From assembly GCF_040869045.1 (NCBI RefSeq), contig NC_090322.1:171444672-171508671 (forward strand): 64,000 nt of DNA, read 5' to 3'. The position numbers were made by a program, and so were the translations under genes. The stretch comes from Eurosta solidaginis (taxonomy: Eukaryota > Arthropoda > Insecta > Diptera > Tephritidae). Positions 44,689 through 56,089 of the stretch are shown here, piece after piece; position 1 is the stretch's first letter; each line of letters opens with the position of its first letter. Under the pieces are notes generated by a model. The model worked only from the letters and a program-made list of their open reading frames with translations. It ran no database searches and was not told the DNA's origin.

Positions 44689-47600
44689 CAAGTAAGGACG
44701 GGACTTCACACCTTTTATTAATGGGGCTGAACAATAATCCTATCCCGTTCGTAATCTCCAAATAATCGGATGTAGAAGATAAGAAATATATAGTGAACAG
44801 ATGTGCATACCTAAACGATTTTTAAGATAAATATAAAATAAAGAAGTAAGGAAGGCTAAGTTCGGGTGTAACCGAACATTACATACTCAGTTGAGAGCTG
44901 TGGAGAAAAGTAAGGGAAAATCACCATGTTGTAAAAAGAACCTAGGGTAACCCTTGAATGTGTTTGTATGACATGTGTATCAAATGGAAGGTATTAAAGA
45001 GTATTTTAAGAGGAAGTGGGCCATAGTTCTATAGATGGACGCCATTTAGGGATATCGCCATAAAGGTGGACCAGGCCTGACTCTAGAATTTGTTTGTACG
45101 ATATGGGTATCAAATGAAATGTGTTAATGATAATTTTAAAAGGGAGTGGGCCTAAGTTCTATAGGTGGACGCCTTTTCGAGATATCGCCATAAAGGTGGA
45201 CCAGGAGTGACTCTAGAATTTGTTTGTACGATTTGGGTATCAAATGAAAGGTTTTAATGAGTATTTTAAAAGGGCGTGGGCCTTAGTTCTATAGGTGGAC
45301 GCCTTTTCCAGATATCGCCATAAAGGTGGACCAGGAGTGACTCTAGAATTTGTTTGTACGATATGGGTATCAAATGAAAGGTGTTAATGAGTATTTTAAA
45401 AGGGCGTGGGCCTTAGTTCTATAGGTGGACGCCTTTTCAAGATATCGCCATAAAGGTGGACCGGGGGTGACTCTAGAATTTGTTTGTACGATATGGGTAT
45501 CAAAAGAAAGGTGTTAATGAGTATTTTAAAAGGGAGTGGGCCTAAGGTTCTATAGGTGGATGCCTTTTCGGGATATCGCCATAAAGGTGGGCCAGGGGTG
45601 ACTCTAGCATTTTTTTGTACGATATGGGTATCAAATGAAAGGTGGTAATGAGTATTTTAAAAAGGAGTGGGCCTTAGTTCTATATGTGGATGCCTTTTCG
45701 AGATATCGCCATAAACGTGAACCAGGGGTGACTCTAGAATGTGTTTGTACGATATGGGTATCAAATTAAAGGTATTAATGAGGGTTTTAAAAGGGAGTGG
45801 CCCTTAGTTGTATATGTGAAGGCGTTCTCGAGATATCGACCAAAATGTGGACCAGGGTGAACCAGAACATCATCTGTCGGGTAACGCTAATTTATTTATA
45901 TATGTCATACCACGTACAGTATTCCTTCCAAGATTCCAAAGGCTTTTGATTTCGCCCTGCAAAACTTTTTCATTTTCTTCTACTTAATATGGTAGGTGTC
46001 ACACCCATTTTACCAAGTTTTTTTCTAAAGTTATATTTTGCGTCAATAGACCAATACAATTACCATGTTTCATCCCTTTTTTCGTATTTGGTATATAATT
46101 ATGGCATTTTTTTCATTTTTCGTAATTTTCGATATCGAAAAGTGGGCGTGGTCATAGTCGGATTTCGGCCATTTTTTACACCAATACAAAGTGAGTTCAG
46201 ATAAGTACGTGAACTAAGTTTAGTAAATATATATCGATTTTTGCTCAAGTTATCGTGTTAACGGCCGAGCGGAAGGACAGACGGTCGACTGTGTATAAAA
46301 ACTGGGCGTGGCTTAAACCGATTTCGCCCTTTTTCACAGAAAACAGTTATCTTCATCAGTATTCTTTTATTTTTGTATTTTGTTGCAACATATCATTACT
46401 GGAGTTGAATGTTGACATAATTTACTTATATACTGTAAAGATATTAACTTTTCTTTTAAAATTTGAATTTAGAAAAATTTTTTTTTAAAAAGTGGGCGTG
46501 GTCGTTCTCCGATTTTGCTAATTTTTATTAAGCAGACATATAGTAATAGGAGTAACGTCCTGCCAAATTTCATCATGATATCTTCAATGACTGCCAAATT
46601 ACAGCTTGCAAAACTTCTAAATTACCTTCTTTTAAAAGTGGGCGGTGCTACGCCCATTGTCCAAAATTTTACTAGTTTTCTATTCTGCGTCATAAGTTCA
46701 ACTTACGTACCAAGTTTCATCGCTTAATCCGTATTTGGTAATGAATTACCGCACTTTTTCGATTTTTCGAAATTTTCGATATCGAAAAAGTGGGCGTGGT
46801 TACTGTCCGATATCGTTCATTTTAAATAGCGATCTGAGAGGAGTGCCCAGGAACCTACGTACCAAATTTCATCAAGATACCTCAAAATTTACTCAAGTTA
46901 TCGTGTTAACGGACAGACGGACGGACGGACGGACATGGCTCAATCGAATTTTTTCTCGATACTGATGATTTTGATATATGGAAGTCTATATCTATCTCGA
47001 TTCCTTTATACCTGTACAACCAACCGTTATCCAATCAAAGTTAATATACTCTGTGAGCTCTGCTCAACTGAGTATAAAAATAGGTAGGTACTTTGTGTGA
47101 GGATGCAAAGCTTCACGTTTTTTGTGGTATGCATGTAAAAACTATGACTACGAATCACGTATTTCAAAAATATATGACGTGAACGTAACTATTTGATGAA
47201 ATTTGATGAATTTTGAAACTTCTAGCCGTATAAAAGGGGCAAAAATATTATATATATACCCCCGATCTCTATGATTTTTTCAGACAATACTATATGCTAT
47301 ATACGTAAGAATTCGTTGAAATTTGAAGCCCCTAGCTATTAAAATAGTGCAGTAATTACGAAAAGTTTCTTATCTGAACAATCGGCTGTGGGGGATATAT
47401 ACTATATATACGATCGATCTCATCAATTTTTGCAGACAACAATATGTGCAATATACGAAAGTATATGGTGAAGTTAGAAGCTTCAATCTGTTAAATTGAG
47501 GAAGATATGACAAAAATCCTCTCTTTATGAAAAATCGGTTGTATGGAGGATATATTCTATAGTGGTCCGATCTGGTCAGTTCCGACAAATGTCTAATCGG

Positions 47601-47839
47601 ACACCCAAGTACACCCACTCACCAAATTTTATCAAGATATCTCAAAAGTTGAGGGACTAGGGACATACAAACAGACAGACGGACAGACGGAAAGACAGAC
47701 ATGGCTAAATCAACTCAGCTCTTCATCCTGATTATTTCGGTATACATAAGGGTGGGTTTATCTATTTTCCTTTAAGGACTTACAATTTTGGGTTTCGTGA
47801 CGAAATTAATATACCATTTCATTTTCATGAAAGGTATAA
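44689..47839 (-). mobile_element. Helentron-like element family B, copy 1, split by family A copy 2
   Basis: Minus-strand 3' end GTCCCGTCCTTACTTG at 44689 is followed by a T run (24 A on plus). The 5' end lies at about 47839 (ACCTTTCATGAAAATG). Its two halves, 44689-44843 and 47077-47839, align with 54185-56088 (TTGCATCCTCACACAAAGTA, CAACCGATTTTTCA, GTCTGTCTG tracts). The TTCATGAAAGGT box at one end has an inverse at the other, as in Helentron subterminal repeats. Confidence 0.6.
44844..47076 (-). mobile_element. Helentron-like element family A, copy 2 (7 tandem units)
   Basis: Reverse complement of the plan at 14505: TACTCAGTTGAGCAGAGCTC at 47076, GTCCGTCCGTCCGTCCGT tract, paired TATCGAAAA blocks, seven 128-bp units (45000-45870), CTCAACTGAGTATGTAATG, hairpin GTTCGGTTACACCCGAAC, end CCTTCCTTACTT. 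It sits inside family B copy 1 without an obvious target duplication. Confidence 0.8.
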
Positions 47840-48046
47840 GAATATATGTGAGCTCACAGCTAAATTTCAACTCCTGCTCCTTAGCTTCCCTGACACAATA
47901 TCTTCGTTTTGAATCTGCCTGCCAAGTATCATTAGCCTGGCATTATTACCATAAGATATATTCCGTTTTTCATATTTTGGTCTATACACCAGCCCTCTAG
48001 ATTGGTGCATTTTTCATTAAAATCGGCCTTTCATTGTATACCATAT

Positions 48047-48455
48047 TATAACGAATTTCGGGAATTTCTGATTACTATGCACCTTCTGTTAACGTTCGAA
48101 TCGCTGAACTATCGAATAAATAACTCGAATATTCAGTATTACAAAATGGTCTTTATTTAGACTTCTTTGGGAGTAGTACTTCACAATTACAATTATACGT
48201 CACTAATAGCGCTTGCTGCTTTTATACCATCTGTTGTCTCGATCGCATATTTGTCTTAAGGTCAAGACTTTTTACGAACATGCTTCCTGGAACAGTTCTA
48301 TCTCATACTAAGTTACTTAGCTACATATATGCGTATGAATGTGTGATTAGCTGATGATAACGTGATATGTGATTGTTTCTCCTTCTTCTGCGCTGTTATC
48401 TGCTGACTACATATGTGTATGTGAATTAATCTCATCGCTTCGAGCTGCTGGTCTT
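48047..48455 (-). mobile_element. LTR fragment, subfamily 2
   Basis: Matches the LTR at 28964 from its 3' end (TATAACGAATTTCGGG on plus, first G mutated) to TCGCTTCGAGCTGCTGG, where it is cut. ATAT precedes it at 48043-48046. Confidence 0.8.
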
Positions 48456-48459
48456 TCTG

Positions 48460-48989
48460 GATCTGCTTTCGACAGGTATGTTTTAGATATGTCTATTCCA
48501 GTTCAGTTTACGGTTCCACATGACTATTTAACGTACTCGATGAAAAGTTGTGCCACAGTCCATTTAAGAGTGATGATCCAAACTGTGGTATATGTATCTT
48601 AAATTTTGCTTACTATAAGGCTGCTGTAACAAGACCAGTAGCCTTGTGGGTTAAGTGCGGTCTTAAGCAGCTCTAATAGGGGTTGGACATGTTCCTTCCT
48701 CTGTGACCACACGTGGAAAGCAGAACACATATTCTGAGCACTGTATTAGTCAATTAGATAAACTATTTTTAATTAAGTTTTCTTGAAGTTTTTTCCAGAG
48801 TTCTGACGAGAAAAGACTAACAGACGCAGCAGCAGAAAAAAGAAGGTAGCTGGAAAGGTATCTTGAAGTCCCGTCTACTCGTATTCTAAAATAAATGCAA
48901 CCATATAGGAGTTGATTGACTGCGAAACGGAATGGTCGTTTTTCCCCGATAGGCATAAGTTGGTGCTCTCTTGGTGCATTCTAAAAAGT
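48460..48989. other. Spacer without recognised gene
   Basis: A minus ORF at 48956-48750 contains no recognised motif. Confidence 0.3.
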
Positions 48990-49205
48990 GCGGGTCTGCG
49001 TGTACACATGAGGCTCGGTGTTGTTGATATATATTGGAACGATTTTACGTGATTCCTTGTTGCTCTTACAGTATTCCTTCTTGGTCTTTTTTTATTTTCC
49101 GCTTGGCGTTTTAAAATCATCTTTGCGGAGGCGGCGTGCTCGCCTACCACAAAAAGTTGTTTCTAAGCACTGCCGGCAGTGTTTTGGCATCCTGAATATA
49201 ATATA
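48990..49205 (-). other. Segment related to the 133-bp hammerhead insert
   Basis: Minus strand ACGTAAAATCGTTCCAATAT followed by ATATCAACAACACC resembles the 3' half of the insert at 40682 and carries KSFQYIS in one frame, as the insert does (KSFQYTS). A longer minus frame (49150-48875) has no recognised domain. Confidence 0.35.
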
Positions 49206-49239
49206 AAGTTGCTCAACAAAAAGTCATATTTTTCAAAAA

Positions 49240-50025
49240 AAAAATACCCAGAACTCGCAGAAGAGGAACGCACTCTACCTAGGCAATCGCGCGTCACTCA
49301 AACTCAACTTCGATGTGGATAGTGTAACAGGTTAAACTCTTACCACACCCAGTGGTTTAGGGGGCTTAGAATATACCCGCGGTAGGTACGCCAATCGTAA
49401 AAGACGACTAAAATACCAAATTGGTTCAAGAGGTTGTGTAGCGCAACCCTTTCAAGGGGTTGCCAGCGCAATATATGGCATTTCCAACCCATTTATCAAC
49501 CTCACCTACCCGTGGCGAATCCTGTTTCATTAACAGCCGAGGCTTTGGTGACCCCGAACTCCTCATTAATGTAGGGGGTGGGAGAGCGGTATGGCGTTGA
49601 ATGTTTCATATGGTCATACCAAATCGTTCCCGATATGTTCGGGCTAGTACCTTTATGGTACTTGTTACCGGAATGTACCGGATCTGCATCCGGCAAAGGA
49701 CCATCAACATCGGTAACACTCCTCATGGCCTTGGCGGAGTATCTTTATCGCTACAACAACAACAACAAACTCTTACCTATCCAGAATCAACCCCGATATA
49801 CAAAATATATGTCCTGCTTGCAATGTGTCCCCATATGACACCAACCATCTCTTCAATTGTAATGTAGAACCAACGCCTCTAACACCTCTCTCACTATGGC
49901 CTACCCCTGTTGAAACTGAAAGTTTCCTTGAACTCCCGTTAGAGGACATTGATGACAACTTGTGATAGGCTGCACCTATTGTATGGTGCGAAGCACTGCT
50001 ACAACAACAACAACAACAATAACAA
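49240..50025 (+). pseudogene. Jockey-like LINE C-terminus with (CAA)n tail, carrying nested retroposon
   Basis: Plus-strand pieces RINPDIQNICPACNVSPHDT, HLFNCNVEPTPLTPLSLW and FLELPLEDIDDNL form the ORF2 tail also seen at 8218-8780 on the other strand. Upstream, CTACCTAGGCAATCGCGCGT codes for the preceding block. The 3' end has CTACAACAACAACAACAA. A 422-bp insertion splits the block after AACTCTTACC. Confidence 0.8.
49345..49766 (+). mobile_element. Nested retroposon with (CAA)n tail and 11-bp target duplication
   Basis: Flanked by AAACTCTTACC on both sides (49334-49344 and 49767-49777). The paralogue at 8218-8780 has one copy of this sequence and no insert. It ends CGCTACAACAACAACAACAA. It has no RT ORF, so it is a SINE-like or 5'-truncated LINE 3' end that borrowed a jockey-like (CAA)n tail. 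A GGTTCAAGAGG box at 49423 is only weakly B-box-like. Confidence 0.75.
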
Positions 50026-50029
50026 TATC

Positions 50030-50175
50030 GCGTTGCAGATGTAGTTCAGAGTCGACACAAAAAGTGCAGGCCTCGTCCCGCCCATTTGTAGGAACCATTT
50101 AAAAGTAGCAAGACGAAGGTGGAGCAGAAGCTTGGTCTAAATTTCCTCGGACGCATATCGCACATATTAATAAAT
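50030..50175 (+). mobile_element. SINE tail fragment, diverged
   Basis: CAGGCCTCGTCCCGCCCATT, TTGTAGGAACCATTTAAAAG and AGCTTGGTCTAAATTTCC match the SINE 3' half at lower identity. Confidence 0.6.
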
Positions 50176-50689
50176 AAAAATCACGTGTCACTATGTTTGT
50201 TCCCGATGGACTCCTAAAGTACATAACCGATTTTGAATTTGTTTTGCACTCCGTGTGTAGTTCGATCCAACTTGAAATATAGTAGAGGTTATATCTCAGT
50301 TTATAGTCGCAATGTTATTTTATTGCAAATTTTTTTATTTGTTTATACTAATAATAAAATGTTAGGTATACGCACATGCACTCACATTTTCAGCTGGTGC
50401 GGATATACTTCCGTGTAATTGGTTCGTCTTTAATGAAACAACGTGCTTATCAATAAAAAATATTATAGAGAATGATATCAAGTATAGCACATCACTGGCC
50501 CGTCGAGAAGGTGGGGGATTAGCCCCGGGCCCGGGGTTTCTGAGGGGACCCGAGATTTAGAGGTACTATGACATTTTTTAATTCAGGAGAGTCTTTAGTT
50601 GTTCCATGTAAAATTTTTAAGCCGAATTTCAAAAGCAACGAAAATCTGTATTTTGTTTTAATATTATAGTGAAGTGTGAAAAATAAAAA
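50176..50689. other. Spacer without recognised gene
   Basis: Contains a GC-rich patch CCCCGGGCCCGGGG at 50524. No gene recognised. Confidence 0.35.
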
Positions 50690-50944
50690 TCTATATATAT
50701 AAAAAGAAAGGCTAAAATGTGTGTTAGTTGGTCGCCGGTGTTTGAAGAGATGCGTCGGTCGATTTTGTTCAAACTTTCAAAAAAGTTGCGTAAACCCCAC
50801 GCGGTGGTTACTACATAGGCTTGGTTGCGATCGACGTACAGCGTGTCGAGATATAGGCCGAAACGTGGACCCGAGTACTCCTAGAATGTGTTTATAGAAT
50901 ATGGATAACAAATGAAAGCTGTTGATGAGTGCTTTAGTATAACA
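50690..50944. mobile_element. Helitron/Helentron-like scrap with one 128-bp unit
   Basis: CTATATATATAAAAAGAAAG and TGTTAGTTGGTCGCCGG resemble rolling-circle element ends. At 50845-50935, GAAACGTGGACCCGAGTACT and AATATGGATAACAAATGAAA correspond to one unit of the 128-bp repeat in reverse orientation. Confidence 0.4.
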
Positions 50945-51245
50945 TAAAATAAATGTAAGGCGCGATAACCTCCGAAGAGATCTAAGGCCGAACTTCTCTT
51001 CCAATTTGCGTCGTGCTCCTCTTGATTTTCCCTAAAAATTGGCCGGACGGGAGCTGCATGTTTTATGCCGACTCCGAACGGCATCTGCAAGGCAGATGAG
51101 TTTTCACTGAGAGCTTTTCATGGCAGAAATACACTCGGAGTCCTTGCCAAACACTGCCGAGGGGCGACCCGCTTAGAAAAATTTTCTTCTAATTGAAAAA
51201 CCTTATTTCTAAAATTTTGATGTTCCTTTGCCCGGGATGCGAACC
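50945..51245 (-). mobile_element. tRNA-derived SINE, nearly complete, minus strand
   Basis: Reverse complement of the SINE: GTAAGGCGCGATAACCTCCG (tail), AACGGCATCTGCAAGGCAGA, TGCCGAGGGGCGACCCGCTT, and TTGCCCGGGATGCGAACCCA (B box). The tRNA head is lost after the B box. Confidence 0.85.
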
Positions 51246-51249
51246 CAGG

Positions 51250-52677
51250 CCAAAGGCCAGGATGCAGAAGAATGAGAAGAAATTGAGAGAAGAGAAAAGA
51301 GAAGAGGGGGAGGGGAGAGTCAGACGGAAAAAGCTTATTAAAATGTATGCAGATAGGCCAAATTTAGGGCAGAACAATGTCTGCCGGCTCTTCTAATTAT
51401 TGATAATATTATTATTGAAGGTCAATCCAAAATCTAGTTAATTATGACTGAAAAGCCTCCATAACATCATAAAAATTTAAATTTTAAAAACAATTTTTGA
51501 TCAACGATATGACAACTTAATTTTCGCTATTAAATTGTTCAACAAACTTGTCAGCATTAAAGCAACCAGTTAAGAGTTTATGCTCAGTGTATGACAGCCT
51601 TGAGAAATGTTGTTTTGTGATAGTTGTCTCGTCAAGAAATCTTAAAAGGCGATGTTACAGAAATTAAAAATTTAAAGGCAATTTACAATCATTACAAAAT
51701 ACACATTCATACAAGCAACATAGGCGCTATAAAATCACAAAAATTGTGTAATGCCCAAAGGTACATGAACTCCCCTACAGCAAACTAAATGACTTTTGCC
51801 AAACTGAAATTGACGAGGGTGAAATGAAAAGTTACGATTTATTAAAAAAAAAAAAAAATACGCAAAATCATTTAAAATAAATAAGCTTCAACATTTTTTA
51901 TCACTCGACCATTAACAGTTAATGTTGTTGCGATTGCTGTTGCTGCTCATCTAAATTTGTTGTGTTGGAGCTTTTGTTAGCAAACAAACCAGTTGAGCTA
52001 GATAAGTACGCACAGTTTGATTACCAGATGATGCAAAAGGACAAATACGAAGAGTGAGATCAATTGCTGGCTACACGAGCGCTGTTCACACACACACACA
52101 CATACGCTTGTAATTAAAACTGTATTTTGCGGTGTGAAGCGCTGGTATTCACCATTTAGCCAATTCCAGATCAAAGTTTTATGACCAAAATTGCGCTTAA
52201 TTTTAAATCAAATTCTGGTTTTTAATTTCATTTTTTTACCAGTTATATTTATCGACATCGCACACTTTCGCACATTCATACGCATATCTGACTTACACGC
52301 TATGCCACACGCGCATGCACTTGATAGACCTCAAGTGACAAAGTAGTGAAAAATGTTGCACTCTTGATGGCTCCAAAGCGATCGCTGCAATTTTGTCGTT
52401 AGACATCTTGTCCACGCTCATACTTTAACGGACGAAGTTGTGTTCATTCACTCAAACCAAAAAAAAAAAAAACATATAAAAATGATTTTTAATTTTATTA
52501 ATAAATTGATTAAGTTGATACAGTAAAAGATTTTAGTAGCCTTTTAGCACAACTTTAATGGCAACATGTGTATTAAAATAAATATGTTTAGCTTTAAAAC
52601 TTAATATGATAGGTGGTATTGAAGCCACCACCGGATACTGCGCTCCATTTCCTATATTTTGGTCTCATTCTAGTGAA
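51250..52677. other. Spacer, includes purine-rich tract and (CA)n
   Basis: A GAGAAGAGG-type purine run lies at 51270-51330 and a short (CA)n run at 52086-52106. No gene or transposon is recognised in this 1.4 kb. Confidence 0.4.
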
Positions 52678-52728
52678 GGTTAGGTTAGGTTGAACTGGCC
52701 GATACATGAGGACCTCACATATACTAAT
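52678..52728 (-). mobile_element. 51-bp R1-like 3' end insertion with 11-bp target duplication
   Basis: ATTCTAGTGAA is present at 52667-52677 and 52729-52739. The 51 bp between them read on the minus strand as GGCCAGTTCAACCTAACC plus tail, matching the 3' end CACTTGAACCTAACCTAATC of the R1-like element at 41990. This is a severely 5'-truncated insertion. Confidence 0.75.
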
Positions 52729-52782
52729 ATTCTAGTGAAAAATGTGATAAAAACTGGCCCAGTCAGGTCAGCGAAGAGATAA

Positions 52783-52980
52783 GAACTTACTTACTTAATT
52801 GGCGCTTAACCGTTTGAACCGTTATGGCCGTCCAACAAGACGCGCCAGTCGCTTCTTCTCTCCGCCAACTGGCGCCAACTGGTCACACCAAAGGGATTTA
52901 AATCGTTTTCCACCTGGTCGTTTCAGCGGAGTGAAGGCCACTCTCTTCCTCTGACTGCTTCCATAAGCACTTATTCAACT
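52783..52980. repeat. Interspersed repeat with TTGGCGCTTAACCGTTTGAA
   Basis: TACTTAATTGGCGCTTAACC, GTTATGGCCGTCCAACAAGA and CGCCAACTGGCGCCAACTGG are, from memory, part of a repeat common in fly genomes. Only one copy is in the window, so its limits are uncertain. Confidence 0.35.
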
Positions 52981-54184
52981 AAAAATTAAGATAAAATTTG
53001 GGCTAAAAAATTGCACAATTCTGGGTTCGTGCAAAGCCGGATTAAAATCTGGGCCGGTTTAGATTATTTTAAAAATAGAAGAAAATATTCAACTAAACGT
53101 TTAACAAATCTTGCAAACGTTTTTTGATTTTGTGCTGATCTTAAATTGTTGTTAGTGGTTACGATTATGGTCTTTTCGCCGAAGTGCTCATAAGGCTAAA
53201 CAGAAATATCATAAATGGCTATAAAGTGAAATTGAGGAGAGCTATAAAGTCAATGGACCTTTTGGCCGTTGAAATTATGTCACCAAACCCGTTCCACTCA
53301 TACTTATTGCAACTTATTTTCAATACGAACATTTAACGATAGTTAATTTAAATTTGAATAAATTTGATTACTTCTTGTTCAAATTCGCTACTATTCAATC
53401 ATTTGTGTATACGAAAAGCTAAATAAGTAATTAAATACAAATAAATGAATGCACGAGCATAACTGCATAATAAAATTTTCATTATCGTAATTACTTTTTG
53501 TATTTAAAATCACTGCAAGACATTTGAACTGGTTAAAATGTCATTAGAAAGTGTTTTTCCCCGTTGTACAAGCGCATGCGTATCGACTCGTATCTGTGCA
53601 TTGATGGCTGTCATTGCGTCTCGAACTGTGTAGCCGTTTGCAATAGCCGATTGTTCGTTTAATCATAAGCAGCCTATAACAAGCTTCACAACAACAACAA
53701 CAACAATAAATGTAATAAAGTTTAGCAACAAAAACAAAATATGTATAAGTAAACAATAGGATACACCTTTCGCCAATCGTGTTGTAGAGTCGCGTCATGT
53801 AATGTCATGTGGCACGCACGCATGGAGGGAGTCTCAGTTATGCCAAAGGCAAACGAGAGTGCCAAAAAAAGAAGATATGTTCGCAATTGTTAATGTTATT
53901 ATTATTTTTTTGCTACTTTAAATACATAAATGTTGTTGACTCCGACTTGTAGTGTAGGTATGGATTGTTGACTGAGCGATGGAGATGTTTTAGTCATAAT
54001 AGTGGAAGGAGGCAACAACTTTTTGCTTGTTTGGCTTATTTTTGTTGCTAACGACACTGCCAAAAGCATTTGATCGATGTTTGTACGTTGGCTTATGCCA
54101 TTTTGAATATTATTAGTTTTTTTCTTCTACAAATTTATTGTTTTTCAGCATTAAGTTGCTTTGACTTGTGCTTAGGACTTTTTT
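52981..54184. other. Spacer, possible host intergenic DNA
   Basis: No transposon signature except a (CAA)n at 53688-53705. Short ORFs only. Confidence 0.35.
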
Positions 54185-54453
54185 ACACCTTTCATGAAAA
54201 TGTAAAGGTATATTAATTTTGTCACGAATCTCAAAATTGTATGTCCTTAAAGAAAGAGATAGACCCACCCATAAGTATACAGAAATGATCAGGATGAAGA
54301 GCTGAGTTGATTTCGCCATATCCGTCTGTCTGTTTGTATGCAAATTAGTCCCTCAATTTTTGAGATATCTTGATCAAATCTGGCGAGCGGGTATATTTAT
54401 GTATCCGATTAGACATTTGTCGGAACCGGTCGGATGGAACGACTAAAGCATAT

Positions 54454-54834
54454 TGTAAGGACGTTAAATAAACAAAGAGGAACGCCGATGTGTAGCGTTA
54501 AAAAGTGATTCTTGCATATTAAAGAAATCCATTTCTATTTATACAAAAATTCTTAAACTACACATACATAATTACATTAATGCTTACATACTAAAAAGTA
54601 CATGATTTCATAATAAATAATTGTTTGTCAGCATATTATTTTATTGACCTACATATTGTCAATATGATCTGCATATAAGCTGGTTGGTATGACGAATCTA
54701 TATATTGGGCGGTTTGGCAAATGCGAATGAACTCATAGTGGTTATCTGGGTCAGTTAAATATGAACGTTGGTGTGTATGTATATTTTTAACGTTAAGCGC
54801 ATTCGAAATTAGGTGAATTCCACGCAACACTACA
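54454..54834 (-). mobile_element. Solo LTR of a third family, nested in family B copy 2
   Basis: Minus strand starts TGTAGTGTTGCGTGG and ends TTTAACGTCCTTACA. Flanked by ATAT (54450-54453 and 54835-54838). The family B copy at 47540 shows the uninterrupted site. A TTGTATAAATAG box supports the minus orientation. Confidence 0.75.
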
Positions 54835-55017
54835 ATATATCCCCCATACAACCGATTTTTCAGAAAAGAAGATTTTTACCATATCCTCATCAATTTATCA
54901 GATTGAAGCTTCCAACTTCACCATATGCTTTCGTATGTTGTACATAAATGTAAAAATGAAAATATCCCCTACAACCGATTGTTCAGATAAGAAGTTTTTC
55001 GTAATTAATAAAAAAAA

Positions 55018-55352
55018 AGTAAGGCGTGATAACCTCCGAAGAGATTTTAGGCCGAGCTTCTCTTCCAATTTGCGTAGAGCTCCTCTTGATTTTTCCTACA
55101 AATTGACAGGACGGGACCTACTTGTTTTATGCATAAACGGAATCTGTAAGGCAGATGAGTTTTCACTGAGAAATACGCTCGAAGTGCTTGCCACACTGCC
55201 GAGGGGCAACGCAGCTTAGAAATTTGTTTTCTAATTGAAAAAACTTGTTTCTAAAATTTTGATGTTGCTTTACTCGGGGCATGAACCCAGGATCTGCGGT
55301 GTGGATGGTGGATCATGCTACCTTCACACCACGCCGGCCGCCAGTTTCGTAA
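55018..55352 (-). mobile_element. tRNA-derived SINE, near full length, minus strand
   Basis: Begins with tail GTAAGGCGTGATAACCTCCG, passes TCTGTAAGGCAGATGAG, and ends with B box TGAACCCAGGATC and head GGTGTGGATGGTGG then CACCACGCCGGCCGCC. It is inserted in the CGTAATTA of family B (sequence CGTAATTA seen on both sides). Confidence 0.9.
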
Positions 55353-55568
55353 TTACTGCCCCATTTTACAGCAAGAAGCTTAAAATTTCACCAAATACTT
55401 ACGCTTTCGTCATATATTGTTGAAATAAGTGATTCATGGTCACAGTTTTTTCATGCAGACCACAAAAAACGTGCAACTTTGCATCCTCACACAAAGTACC
55501 TACCAATTTTTTATTTTACATATATTTATCTTAAAAACCGCTTAGGTATGTGCATCTGTTCACTATAA

Positions 55569-55959
55569 GTGACCCGGTCTATGAAAAGGTTGCTTATGAC
55601 TAAAAAAAAATGTTTCCACTTTTTTCTGGTTTCGATAGTATTTGAGAACGTCCTAACTTGCTAGAAAATGTAGAGAAAGAAGAGCACACATGAAAGACGA
55701 TGAAGCCTTTGCTTCCTTCGATGCCACTTTGCTGGCTGCTGAAGCATCCTCAGATTTTTTTGATAGCATTTTTTCGATGGCAATGGAGCCAAAATATCGG
55801 TCAAAAACTGGTTTGTGCTTTGCCTTTTGGGCATGACTGTTCATAATGCAAAAGAAAAACTACTAAGAAACGGAGAAGAAACGCATTGTTTATCTTTAAC
55901 AGCTGTTTCTCGCAATTTCTTTTTTGAGTCATAAGCCACCTTTTAATAGGCCGGGTCAC
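55569..55959. mobile_element. MITE with 33-bp terminal inverted repeats, nested in family B copy 2
   Basis: Ends GTGACCCGGTCTATGAAAAG and the complement of CTTTTAATAGGCCGGGTCAC pair over about 33 bp. The 44770-44800 stretch is the empty site. A minus frame 55855-55653 begins with ATG and runs 66 codons (HAQKAKHKPVFDRYFGSIAI), which may be a captured or leftover transposon ORF. Family not determined. Confidence 0.65.
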
Positions 55960-56089
55960 ATATATGTATTTCTTATCTTCTACAGCCGATTATTTGTATA
56001 TTACGAATTGGATAAAATTATTGTTCAGCCACATTCATGAAAGGTATGAAGTCTTCAGCACAGCCAGATACAGTCCCGGCCTTACTTGT

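Larger units (their letters stand above)
54185..56088 (+). mobile_element. Helentron-like element family B, copy 2, with three nested elements
   Basis: 5' ACACCTTTCATGAAAATG and 3' ATTCATGAAAGGTATGAAG hold inverse 12-bp boxes. The end CAGTCCCGGCCTTACTTG is at 56088. Internal blocks match the minus copy at 44689-47839. It is interrupted by a solo LTR (54454), a SINE (55018) and a MITE (55569). Family A copy 3 starts two bases after its end. Confidence 0.65.

Noticed and set aside
51193..51396. Lys/Glu-rich plus-strand ORF
   Set aside because: Product of a purine-rich tract and SINE sequence; no start context and low complexity.
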